The position numbers and the translations under genes were made by a program. From assembly GCF_039939195.1 (NCBI RefSeq), contig NZ_JBDUUH010000019.1, forward strand, positions 16,171-80,170: 64,000 bases of DNA. Reading direction: 5' to 3'. Below, piece after piece: positions 17,142 through 25,499 of the stretch. The DNA comes from Foliimonas ilicis. Lineage in GTDB: Bacteria > Pseudomonadota > Alphaproteobacteria > Rhizobiales > Rhizobiaceae. The notes under the pieces were generated by a model. It made no database searches. It saw only the letters and a program-made list of their open reading frames with translations, and had not been told where the DNA came from. The first letter of the stretch is position 1; every line of letters starts with the position of its first letter.

Positions 17142-17984
17142 ATGACCCCCGCTTCAAGAGACAACACGCCGACCATGGCAGACCTGCTCGCATTCTATGC
17201 GGAAGCGGGCGTCGATGATGCGATCGAGGAAGAGGGCGTCAACCGCTTCAACCAGCCGAAGAAACCGGCAGAACCCGCACCACAGGCAGCGCCCGCCCAG
17301 CAGCAACCGCGCCAGTCATTGGCGGCGGCGCAGCCAGAGCCGATGCGCCCCCGTCCGACTGCCGCCGTGCCGGACGAGGCGCAGGCGGCCCTTGCCCGCC
17401 AGCTTGCCGCATCCGCCAACACGCTTGAGGAATTGCGCGAGCATGTGGCGGCGTTCGAAGGCTGCAATTTGAAATTCACGGCGAAAAATACGGTTTTCAG
17501 TGATGGAAACCCTGAAGCCGCGATCATGCTCGTCGGAGAAGCTCCGGGCCGGGACGAGGACATTGAGGGCCTGCCCTTCGTCGGACGCTCCGGCCAATTG
17601 CTCGACCGTATGCTGGCCGCGATCGGCCTCGACCGGACATCCGCCTATATCGCCAATGTCATTCCGTGGAGGCCACCGGGAAACCGCACGCCGACGCCGC
17701 ATGAGACGGAGATTTGCCGGCCTTTCGTCGAGCGGCAGATAGAACTCGTCAATCCGCGTGTGCTGGTCAGTCTTGGCGGGCCATCCGCCAAGCTCATTAC
17801 CAATACGACCGAGGGCATATTGAGGCTGCGCGGAAACTGGCGTTCGCATACGACAGCGGCCGGAACGATTATCCCGGTCATGCCGACGCTGCACCCCGCC
17901 TATCTATTGAGAAATCCCGCCCACAAGAAACTTGCATGGCGGGATTTCGTGGAAGTGAAGGTCAGGCTTCGCGAAACAGGGTAA
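17142..17984 (+). CDS. Uracil-DNA glycosylase, family 4/5-like
   Basis: About 280 residues. A low-complexity Pro/Ala/Gln stretch (about 30-75) precedes the catalytic domain. Motifs of the thermostable-type family are present: GEAPGRDEDIEGLPFVGRSG, NVIPWRPPGNRTPTPHE and the closing LHPAYLLRNP. It should remove uracil from DNA. Only single cysteines are seen at FEGC and EIC, where family 4 enzymes have four cluster ligands (CxxC pattern), so an intact iron-sulfur cluster is doubtful. Starts at 17142 and 17175 are both possible. Confidence 0.82.
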   Translation: MTPASRDNTPTMADLLAFYAEAGVDDAIEEEGVNRFNQPKKPAEPAPQAAPAQQQPRQSLAAAQPEPMRPRPTAAVPDEAQAALARQLAASANTLEELREHVAAFEGCNLKFTAKNTVFSDGNPEAAIMLVGEAPGRDEDIEGLPFVGRSGQLLDRMLAAIGLDRTSAYIANVIPWRPPGNRTPTPHETEICRPFVERQIELVNPRVLVSLGGPSAKLITNTTEGILRLRGNWRSHTTAAGTIIPVMPTLHPAYLLRNPAHKKLAWRDFVEVKVRLRETG

Positions 17985-17994
17985 TCACCCTGTT

Positions 17995-18402
17995 TTATGC
18001 GCTCTGCAAATCCGCGACGCGAGAGCGACGCAAAGCGATATATTGCAGTTCCGCAAACAGCCCAACCGCCAGCGCCTGCGCGACGATGAAAGCGATGCCC
18101 AGCGCATTCGGCTGCACCAGACCGGCGATCAATATGCCGAAGCTCGCAATCACCCATGCAACATTGATGAAGACGATCTCGCGCAGCCAAAAACGCGGGA
18201 TTTCGCTGCGCCGGGCCGCTGCTATCAGCAATGCCGCCACAGGCAGGAGCGCCACGCCTGCCCAGAAGATCAGACCTTGCGGCAGGTTGAGCAGCGGCGA
18301 CAGAAAGCTTGCGCCAAAGATCGTCAAGGCAGCGGCGGCCAGTCCGACGCCTGCATCGGCTATAAGTGTGTTGCGCAGGAAGGGTGTGTTCTGGATGGTC
18401 AT
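17995..18402 (-). CDS. Four-helix membrane protein of unknown function
   Basis: A 135-residue protein with four predicted membrane segments, about 15-33, 43-61, 76-94 and 101-121 (FIVAQALAVGLFAELQYIAL). No family recognised. It lies divergent to the XRE regulator, sharing a 106-bp region with an inverted repeat, so it may be a target of that regulator. It converges with the glycosylase gene 10 bp away. Confidence 0.65.
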   Translation of the reverse strand: MTIQNTPFLRNTLIADAGVGLAAAALTIFGASFLSPLLNLPQGLIFWAGVALLPVAALLIAAARRSEIPRFWLREIVFINVAWVIASFGILIAGLVQPNALGIAFIVAQALAVGLFAELQYIALRRSRVADLQSA

Positions 18403-18457
18403 GTCGGTTTCTCCGTTGTTGATGAACGAAGGATGGCAGGCGCACCGGCATTGCGCG

Positions 18458-18474
18458 ATTACCTCGCGGGTAAT
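18458..18474. promoter_or_regulatory. Inverted repeat between the membrane-protein gene and the XRE regulator
   Basis: ATTACC-TCGCG-GGTAAT, a perfect 6+5+6 inverted repeat, lies 34 bp ahead of the XRE start in a divergent promoter region. Position and symmetry suggest an operator for autoregulation by the XRE protein. Confidence 0.45.
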
Positions 18475-18508
18475 GGTCTGTGATACATTTTCGTTTTAGA
18501 AATCTCGC

Positions 18509-19324
18509 ATGGCTACTTCATTGCAAGAAAACCCGTTTGGAGATTTGCTCAAGGAATGGCGTCAGCGCCGCCGCATGAGCCAACTCGATCTGGCGCTGGA
18601 CGCCGAGATTTCACAACGTCATCTGAGCTTCGTCGAAAGCGGGCGATCCAGGCCTTCTCGTGACATGGTGCTGAAGCTCGCCGAGCACATGTCGGTGCCG
18701 CTGCGCCAGCGCAACCGCCTGTTGCTCGCCGCCGGTTTCGCGCCAAGCTATGAGGAACGCGGGCTCGATCACCCTTCCATGAAGCCCGCCATGAGCGCGG
18801 TGCAGGCAGTGCTGAACGGCCATGAACCCTATCCGGCAATCGCGGTCGATCGGCAATGGAACATGGTGGCGTCGAACAATGCGATTGCGCCTTTTCTGGA
18901 AGGCGTTTCTGATCCTGCACTTCTGGAATCGCCGGTAAATGTGCTCAGGCTTGCGCTGCACCCCAAAGGTATTGCGCCGCGCATCGTCAATTTGAGCGAA
19001 TGGCGCACGCATCTGATCGAGCGCCTCAAAATGCAGATCGACGCCTCGGCGGATGCCGGTCTGATCGAACTGGAAAAGGAGCTTTCCTCCTATCCGGGCC
19101 GCGGGTCTTCGAAACCCTACGATCCGCATGCATCGGTCGCTGTTCCGCTGCTGCTGCGTATGGACGACACGATCCTGTCGTTCATCAGCACCATCACCAT
19201 CTTCGGAACGCCGCTCGACGTGACGCTTTCGGAACTGGCGATCGAGTCGTTTTTCCCGGCGGACCGGGATACCGGCCTTTATCTGCAGAAGCTTGCGGCG
19301 CAGCGCGAAAGCGCGCTCTACTGA
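18509..19324 (+). CDS. XRE-family regulator with MmyB-like ligand domain
   Basis: A 271-residue protein. The N-terminal helix-turn-helix spans about 10-70 (WRQRRRMSQLDLALDAEI then ISQRHLSFVESGRSRPS). From about 100 the protein has the MmyB-like domain found in many proteobacterial and actinobacterial XRE regulators (YPAIAVDRQWNMVASNNA, then the closing FFPADRDTGLYLQKLA). Such domains resemble PAS and may bind a lipid-like or fatty-acid ligand. It probably acts at the divergent promoter beside it. The last 7 bp overlap the end of the convergent transporter gene. Confidence 0.85.
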   Translation: MATSLQENPFGDLLKEWRQRRRMSQLDLALDAEISQRHLSFVESGRSRPSRDMVLKLAEHMSVPLRQRNRLLLAAGFAPSYEERGLDHPSMKPAMSAVQAVLNGHEPYPAIAVDRQWNMVASNNAIAPFLEGVSDPALLESPVNVLRLALHPKGIAPRIVNLSEWRTHLIERLKMQIDASADAGLIELEKELSSYPGRGSSKPYDPHASVAVPLLLRMDDTILSFISTITIFGTPLDVTLSELAIESFFPADRDTGLYLQKLAAQRESALY

Positions 19325-20262
19325 GGACTTGAGGCTTTTCTCGCCTCGCGGCGCTCGATGCCGAGCTGGCGCTCGCGCCAGATGATGAAGAGCCCTGCGC
19401 CCACCACGATGGCACCGCCGACGAGCATATGGATGGTCGGGACGTCGCCAAACAGGAAATAGCCCGACGCGATTGCCAGTATCATCGACGTGTATTCGAA
19501 GGGTGCGACGGTCGAGGCTTCGGCATGGCGATAGGCTTCGGTCAGGAAAAGCTGGGCAATGCCGCCGAATATGCCGGAGCTTATCATCAAGACCCATTGC
19601 TGGGTGCTCATCATGCTCCAGCCGAAGGGGATGGTCAGCAGAGCCGCCACGCTGCCGGTAATCGAAAACCAGATAACGATGGTTGCCGTTTTTTCCGTGT
19701 GAACGAGCTTGCGCACAAGGATCATCGCGATTGCCGATGCAGCCGCGCCGCCGAGTGCTGCAAAGACGCCAAGCAGTTCCTGAGAGCCCATACCGGCACC
19801 CGTTTCCAGCAGCGTGAATTTCGGGATCGAGATGATGAAAACGCCGATCAGCCCAACGACGACCGCGCTCCAGCGATGGATACGGATCGTCTCGCGAAGA
19901 ATGAGCGCGCTGAAAATGACCACCAGCAGCGGCTGCGCGTAATTCAGCGTGATCGCTTCGGGCAAGGGCAGCCGCGTCAGCGCGAAGAATGTCAGGCCCA
20001 TCGCACAAATGCCGACCAGCCCGCGCATAACGTGGCCGACCGGATTGCTGGTTTTCCAGATGCCCGTGAGCTGCTTTCTGTAGGCATAGACCAGCAGGAT
20101 CGGGAAAAGTGCGAAGAACGAGCGAAAGAATACGATCTGCCCGAGCGGCAGTTCGCCAGCGCTTTTTATCAGGCTGGACATGACGACAAAGGACGTGACG
20201 GAGAGAATCTTGAGCGTAATTCCGGTAAGCGAATTGGGTATGACGGGACTGGCTGGATTCAC
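19318..20262 (-). CDS. DMT-family (EamA) transporter
   Basis: About 314 residues with ten predicted membrane segments in two EamA halves. The first starts near ILSVTSFVVMSSLIKSAG, the second near ELLGVFAALGGAAASAIAMI. Substrate unknown; relatives export amino acids, sugars or drugs. A GTG at 20262 overlaps the stop of the upstream molybdenum-hydroxylase gene (GTGA), so the two are coupled; a TTG at 20292 is an alternative start. Confidence 0.82.
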   Translation of the reverse strand: MNPASPVIPNSLTGITLKILSVTSFVVMSSLIKSAGELPLGQIVFFRSFFALFPILLVYAYRKQLTGIWKTSNPVGHVMRGLVGICAMGLTFFALTRLPLPEAITLNYAQPLLVVIFSALILRETIRIHRWSAVVVGLIGVFIISIPKFTLLETGAGMGSQELLGVFAALGGAAASAIAMILVRKLVHTEKTATIVIWFSITGSVAALLTIPFGWSMMSTQQWVLMISSGIFGGIAQLFLTEAYRHAEASTVAPFEYTSMILAIASGYFLFGDVPTIHMLVGGAIVVGAGLFIIWRERQLGIERREARKASSPQ

Positions 20263-22568
20263 TTTAGAGATGCGTCCTGTATCGCGGACCAAATCCGCAA
20301 GGGTGTTGCAGGCATCTCGATATGCGAAATTCCGTAGGCGCGATAGAGCGCATCGGTAACTGCGTTCATGACCGCAGGCGTCGAACCGACGGTTCCTGCC
20401 TCGCCCGCACCCTTCATGCCAAGTGCATTCGTGGTCGATGGCACGTTGCGTGTTTCGAAATTTATCATCGGAATAATGTCGGCGCGCGGGATTGCATAAT
20501 CCATGAAACTCGCGGTCAGAAGCTGCCCGTCATCCGAATAGACCGTATCTTCCGTCAGCGCCTGCCCGACCCCCTGCACCACGCCGCCATGAACCTGTCC
20601 GGCCAGCAGGATCGGATTAACGGTCACGCCGAAATCATCGACGATCGTGTAGGCGGTTATCTCTGCATTGCCGGTCTGCGGGTCGATTTCGACTTCGCAG
20701 ATATGTGTGCCGTTCGGATAGGTCGCCTCGTCCTGCACGAATTCGGCAGATGCCTTGAGGTCATCCGGGGCCGAGGCTTTCTTGGCGAGGTCCGCGAAGC
20801 TGATGGAACGGTCGGTGCCGACGATGCGGGCTTCGCCGCTTTCCAGTTCGATGTCGCCGGTCGAGGCTTCCAGCTCTTTCGAGGCGAGCTTCTTGATCTT
20901 TTCAGCCAGCGCTTCGCCAGCGCGCGCCGCAGAAACGCCGCCCAGCGGGATCGACCGCGATCCGCCCGTTCCGCCGCCGGAATCCAGTCTGTCGGTGTCG
21001 CCCTGATGCATCTTGATAGAGGCGACTTCCATGTTCAGCTTTTCGGCAACGAGCTGCGCATAGGCGGTCGCATGGCCCTGGCCATTCGATTGCGTGCCGA
21101 TGAACAGCGTGACCGTGCCATCGCCATTCAGTTCTACATGGGCCGGTTCGGAACCTGCAAAGGCGCATGCCTCGATATAGGTCGATATGCCGATGCCTCT
21201 GATCTTTCCGTTCTTTTCGGACTCAGCATAACGGCTGGCGAAATCCGACCAGGAGGCGTTTTCCATTGCCTGCGACAGGTGGCCTTCGAACTCACCGACA
21301 TCGTAAAGCCTGCCCGTTTGCGTCAGATAGGGGAAATTTTCCGGCTTGATGAAGTTGCGGCGGCGGATTTCATCCGGCCCGATATTCATCTCGCGGGCGC
21401 ATGCATCGACAAGTTTCTCGGTCAGAAACGCCGCTTCCGGGCGTCCCGCACCGCGATAGGCGTCTATCGGGCAGGTATTCGTGTAGACGCCGGTAATCAG
21501 CACATCCAGGTTCGAAATGTCATAGACGCCGGTCGACATGCTGGACCCGACATAGGGAATGAACGGGCCGTATTGCGAGATATAAGCGCCGAGATTTGCC
21601 GTCAGCCTGACGCGCAGACCGAGGAAATGCCCCTCTTCGTCCATCGCCATTTCAGCGGTCACGACATTGTCGCGCCCTTGCGCGTCGGTCAGGAAATGCT
21701 CGGTCCGGTCGCCGGTCCATTTCACCGGCACACCCAGCCGCTTCGCGGCCTCCAGCACCAGCGGATGCTCCCGGTAGACGAAGGTCTTCGGGCCGAAACC
21801 GCCGCCGACATCGGGCGTCACGACGCGCAGCTTTTTCTGCTCGATGCCGAACACCTGCTCGGCAATGATCTTGCGCATGGAGTGCACGCCCTGCGAGCCG
21901 GTCGTCAGGGTGAAACGATCCTCCTTGGCACTCCATTCGCCGATTGCCGCGCGCGGTTCCATATAGTTACAAACGAGACGATTGTTCAAAAACTCGATGC
22001 GGGTGATTTTCGCGGCCTTCGCGAAAGCCGCATCGGTCTTCGACGGGTCGCCTATCTGATAGGTGAATGCCCGGTTGGAACCGAGATCGGGCCAGACAAG
22101 CGGCGCATCGGAGGCCAGTGCCTCGGAGGTCTGCCCTATCGCGTCTTCCTGATCGTAATCGATCTCGATCAGATCGGAGGCGTCCTGCGCCTGCGCACGG
22201 CTTTCGGCAACGATGAAGGCAACGGCATCGCCGACATAGTTCACCCGGTCGGTGCAGAGGATAGGAATATCGCGGGTAGGCGCGCGCGAACCATCCGGCT
22301 GTTTCTGCATCGCGCCGGACTTCAGCGGATTGAGATGCGCAAGGTCGCTGCCGGTCAGGACGAGGCGCACGCCGGGCGCGGATTTCGCGTCTTCCGTCGA
22401 ACCGATCTTGAAACTTGCCTTCGCAACGGGCGAGCGCAGCACATAGCCATGCAGGACACCTTCGGGCGCGATGTCGTCGGTATAGCGCCCCTCGCCCTTG
22501 ATGAAGGCCTGATCTTCGAGGCGCAAAACAGAAGCGCCCATTCCAAATTTGGGAGTGGCAATTGTCAT
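20259..22568 (-). CDS. Molybdenum hydroxylase large subunit (xanthine dehydrogenase/CoxL form II type)
   Basis: A 769-residue molybdopterin-binding subunit. The N-terminal a/b hammerhead domain begins RLEDQAFIKGEGRYTDDIAP. The molybdenum-cofactor domain has VTPDVGGGFGPKTF, the active-site loop AYRGAGRPEAAF and IGTQSNGQGHATAYAQL. AYRGAGR marks form II enzymes; true CO dehydrogenases carry AYxCSFR, so CO oxidation is unlikely and a purine, aldehyde or other heterocycle is the probable substrate. The usual FAD and 2Fe-2S subunits are not in the window, and the only coupled gene is the DMT transporter downstream. Confidence 0.87.
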   Translation of the reverse strand: MTIATPKFGMGASVLRLEDQAFIKGEGRYTDDIAPEGVLHGYVLRSPVAKASFKIGSTEDAKSAPGVRLVLTGSDLAHLNPLKSGAMQKQPDGSRAPTRDIPILCTDRVNYVGDAVAFIVAESRAQAQDASDLIEIDYDQEDAIGQTSEALASDAPLVWPDLGSNRAFTYQIGDPSKTDAAFAKAAKITRIEFLNNRLVCNYMEPRAAIGEWSAKEDRFTLTTGSQGVHSMRKIIAEQVFGIEQKKLRVVTPDVGGGFGPKTFVYREHPLVLEAAKRLGVPVKWTGDRTEHFLTDAQGRDNVVTAEMAMDEEGHFLGLRVRLTANLGAYISQYGPFIPYVGSSMSTGVYDISNLDVLITGVYTNTCPIDAYRGAGRPEAAFLTEKLVDACAREMNIGPDEIRRRNFIKPENFPYLTQTGRLYDVGEFEGHLSQAMENASWSDFASRYAESEKNGKIRGIGISTYIEACAFAGSEPAHVELNGDGTVTLFIGTQSNGQGHATAYAQLVAEKLNMEVASIKMHQGDTDRLDSGGGTGGSRSIPLGGVSAARAGEALAEKIKKLASKELEASTGDIELESGEARIVGTDRSISFADLAKKASAPDDLKASAEFVQDEATYPNGTHICEVEIDPQTGNAEITAYTIVDDFGVTVNPILLAGQVHGGVVQGVGQALTEDTVYSDDGQLLTASFMDYAIPRADIIPMINFETRNVPSTTNALGMKGAGEAGTVGSTPAVMNAVTDALYRAYGISHIEMPATPLRIWSAIQDASLK

Positions 22569-22737
22569 GATTGGCTGTCCCTGCTGTCAGGATTTGAACA
22601 TTGGGAAATCTGGCTACCCTAATGAGATAGGGACGCTGGCAGTTTTGTCGATAAAAGCTTTCGTGTAAACAACGACGCCTGCATGCCGATGCGTTTTCGC
22701 TTCGGTGGTCCATATGGTTTTTCCGGAAAGTCGATTG

Positions 22738-25380
22738 ATGCGTACAGATACCGGCCAGGTTTTTCGTCTCGAAGACTATAAGCCCAGCGATTACCTCATC
22801 CCCGAAGTGGATCTGCGCTTCGAACTCTCGCCGGATCGCACGATCGTCACCGCCGAGCTGACCATCGAGCGGGCCGAGGGCGCGGAGCATAGCCCGCTGC
22901 ATCTGGACGGTGACGGGCTTGAACTGACGCGCATAGAGATCGGTGGCAAGAAGCTGAAACAGGCCGACTATGAGGCGACCGCTGACAGTCTGGTCATCTC
23001 GAACCCGCCCGCTGCCAAACGCTTCAAGCTGACAATCGAAACCGTCATCGCGCCGGCAAGCAACAAGGCGCTGATGGGGCTTTATCTGTCGAATGGCGTC
23101 TACTGCACGCAATGCGAGGCGGAAGGCTTCCGCCGCATTACCTATTTCCTCGACCGGCCCGACATTCTGTCCGTCTACACTGTGCGGATCGAAGCGCCGA
23201 AGGCTGGCGTGCCGCTGCTTCTGTCCAATGGCAATCCGGGTGAATCCGGCGAATTGGAAGGCGACCGTCACTTCACGGTGTGGCACGATCCATTCCCGAA
23301 ACCGTCCTATTTGTTTGCGCTGGTGGCCGGCGACCTCGGCAGCATTCACGACGAGTTCATCACATCATCGGGCCGCAAGGTGGAGCTTGGCATCTATGTC
23401 GAGCACAGCAAGGAACACTTGGCCTCCTACGCGATGGACGCGCTGAAGCGCTCGATGAAATGGGACGAAGAAACCTATGGCCTCGAATACGATCTGGACG
23501 TGTTCAACATCGTCGCCGTGTCCGATTTCAACATGGGAGCGATGGAGAATAAGGGCCTCAACATCTTCAACGACAAATATGTTCTGGCCGCCGAAGACAC
23601 AGCGACCGATATGGATTTCGCCAATATCGAAGCCATCATCGCGCATGAATATTTCCACAACTGGACAGGAAACAGAATCACTTGCCGCGACTGGTTCCAG
23701 CTCTGCCTAAAGGAAGGGCTGACCGTCTTCCGCGATCATGAGTTTTCCGCGGATCAGCGCTCGCGCCCGGTCAAGCGCATTGCCGAAGTGCGTATTCTCC
23801 GCGCACATCAATTCCCGGAAGATCAAGGCCCGCTCGCTCATCCGGTGCGCCCGCGCCGTTACCGCGAGATCAACAATTTCTACACGGCGACCGTCTACGA
23901 AAAGGGCTCGGAAGTCGTGCGTATGATCCGCACGATCCTTGGTGCTGAGCTTTTCCGAAAAGGCATGGACCTCTATTTCGAACGCCACGATGGCGATGCG
24001 GCGACGATCGAGGATTTCGTTCGGGTATTCGAGGAAGTTTCGGGCAAGGACCTTTCGCAATTCTCGCTCTGGTACCATCAGGCCGGCACGCCCAACGTCA
24101 CGGTCGCTGCCTCGCATGATGCCGGCAAGCAGGAACTCGTCCTCGAAATCGAGCAATCGGTTCCGCCGACACCTTCCGAGAGCCGCAAGAAGGTGATGCA
24201 CATTCCGCTCGCCTTCGGCCTCGTCGGACGCGACGGCAAGGACATCGAATACAAGGTCAAGGACGGCGCATCCGTTGAAAACGGCGTCATCCATCTCAAG
24301 AAGCGGCATCAGACTTTCCGTTTCTCCGGCATCGAGCAGCGCCCTGCGATCTCGCTCAATCGCGGCTTTTCGGCCCCGATAACGCTGAGCACGGAACAGA
24401 GCCTTGAGGATCAGCTTTTTCTGGCGGAGCACGACAGCGATGGATTTTCGCGCTGGCAATCGCTGAACACGCTGTTTTCCGATGCGATCATCAGCGGCTT
24501 TCGCAACGTGCTTGGGCAGAAGCCGCTCGAATTTCATGGCGATCTGATCCGCCTTGCCGGAAAGATCGCGGCAGACGAAAGCCTCGAACACGCGTTCCGC
24601 GCACTCGCATTGAGCCTGCCGAGCGAAGCCGATATTGCCCGTGAAATCGGCGAGAACATCGATCCCGATGCCATATTCAAGGCGCGTGAAGCGCTCGTCC
24701 TGGCAATCGCGGAAGGCAACAAGGAGACTTTTGCCAAACTCTACAAGGGCTTGCAGGTAAAAGAAAAATTCAGCCCCGACGCCGCCAGTGCCGGACGGCG
24801 CGCGCTGCGCAATGCGCTGCTCGACTATCTGGCGCTGCTGCCCGGAGGCGTGGCGCTCGCCGCCGATCATTTCTCATCGGCGACCAATATGACCGATCGC
24901 GCCGCTGCATTGAGCGTGCTGGCACATCGCCACGGCAAAACCACGGAAGCGCTGGAAGCAATTTCTGCCTTCGAAAAACGCTTTGCGAACGATCCCCTCG
25001 TCATGGACAAATGGTTCCAGATCAGGGCAACGGCTCCGGGCGAAGGCGCGTTGGAGACGGTGCGCGAACTGACCTCTCATCCCGCTTTCTCGATCACCAA
25101 TCCGAACCGCACGCGCGCCCTCATCGGCACATTCCTGACGTCGAACCAGACCGGATTTCATCGAGTCGATGGAAAGGGTTACGCGTTTTTCGTCGAGTGG
25201 GTTCTGGCCATCGAAAAGACCAATCCGCAGGTCGCAGCCCGCCTTGCGACGGCACTTCGCTCATGGCGTTCGCTGGAGCCGAAACGGCAATCCAAGGCGA
25301 GGCTTGCGCTGCTGCATATTTCGTCCCGCGAAGGGCTTTCGGCGGATTTGCGCGACATCGTGGAGCGCACGCTTTCATAA
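22738..25380 (+). CDS. pepN: Aminopeptidase N (M1 family)
   Basis: An 880-residue zinc aminopeptidase of the E. coli PepN type, which removes N-terminal residues from cytosolic peptides. It shows the substrate-binding GAMEN (MGAMENKGL), the zinc motif HEYFHNWTGNRIT with the third ligand in LKEGLTVFRDHE, and the long helical C-terminal domain. The ATG at 22738 gives the normal family start (MRTDTGQVFRLEDY); 11 in-frame codons upstream are probably untranslated. It is divergent from the molybdenum hydroxylase gene across 169 bp. Confidence 0.93.
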   Translation: MRTDTGQVFRLEDYKPSDYLIPEVDLRFELSPDRTIVTAELTIERAEGAEHSPLHLDGDGLELTRIEIGGKKLKQADYEATADSLVISNPPAAKRFKLTIETVIAPASNKALMGLYLSNGVYCTQCEAEGFRRITYFLDRPDILSVYTVRIEAPKAGVPLLLSNGNPGESGELEGDRHFTVWHDPFPKPSYLFALVAGDLGSIHDEFITSSGRKVELGIYVEHSKEHLASYAMDALKRSMKWDEETYGLEYDLDVFNIVAVSDFNMGAMENKGLNIFNDKYVLAAEDTATDMDFANIEAIIAHEYFHNWTGNRITCRDWFQLCLKEGLTVFRDHEFSADQRSRPVKRIAEVRILRAHQFPEDQGPLAHPVRPRRYREINNFYTATVYEKGSEVVRMIRTILGAELFRKGMDLYFERHDGDAATIEDFVRVFEEVSGKDLSQFSLWYHQAGTPNVTVAASHDAGKQELVLEIEQSVPPTPSESRKKVMHIPLAFGLVGRDGKDIEYKVKDGASVENGVIHLKKRHQTFRFSGIEQRPAISLNRGFSAPITLSTEQSLEDQLFLAEHDSDGFSRWQSLNTLFSDAIISGFRNVLGQKPLEFHGDLIRLAGKIAADESLEHAFRALALSLPSEADIAREIGENIDPDAIFKAREALVLAIAEGNKETFAKLYKGLQVKEKFSPDAASAGRRALRNALLDYLALLPGGVALAADHFSSATNMTDRAAALSVLAHRHGKTTEALEAISAFEKRFANDPLVMDKWFQIRATAPGEGALETVRELTSHPAFSITNPNRTRALIGTFLTSNQTGFHRVDGKGYAFFVEWVLAIEKTNPQVAARLATALRSWRSLEPKRQSKARLALLHISSREGLSADLRDIVERTLS

Positions 25381-25418
25381 CAGCCGACCAAGTTTTTGCC
25401 CTACCCACTGGACAAGGC

Positions 25419-25448
25419 GAATCACATTTGATTCCTTATGGGTGATTC
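25419..25448. promoter_or_regulatory. Cluster of three GANTC sites in the pleC upstream region
   Basis: GAATC at 25419-25423, GATTC at 25430-25434 and GATTC at 25444-25448 lie within 30 bp. The outer two form the inverted repeat GAATCAC/GTGATTC. GANTC is the site of the cell-cycle methyltransferase CcrM in alphaproteobacteria. The cluster ends about 50 bp before the pleC start, where methylation could affect transcription. Confidence 0.5.
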
Positions 25449-25499
25449 GGGCGTGCGGTGTTGCCGGATCGATAGCTGAAAAAGGTAGGGGAGCCATTC

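Noticed and set aside
20259..22568. Aerobic CO dehydrogenase large subunit
   Set aside because: The active-site loop reads AYRGAGR (form II), and the coxS and coxM genes are absent.
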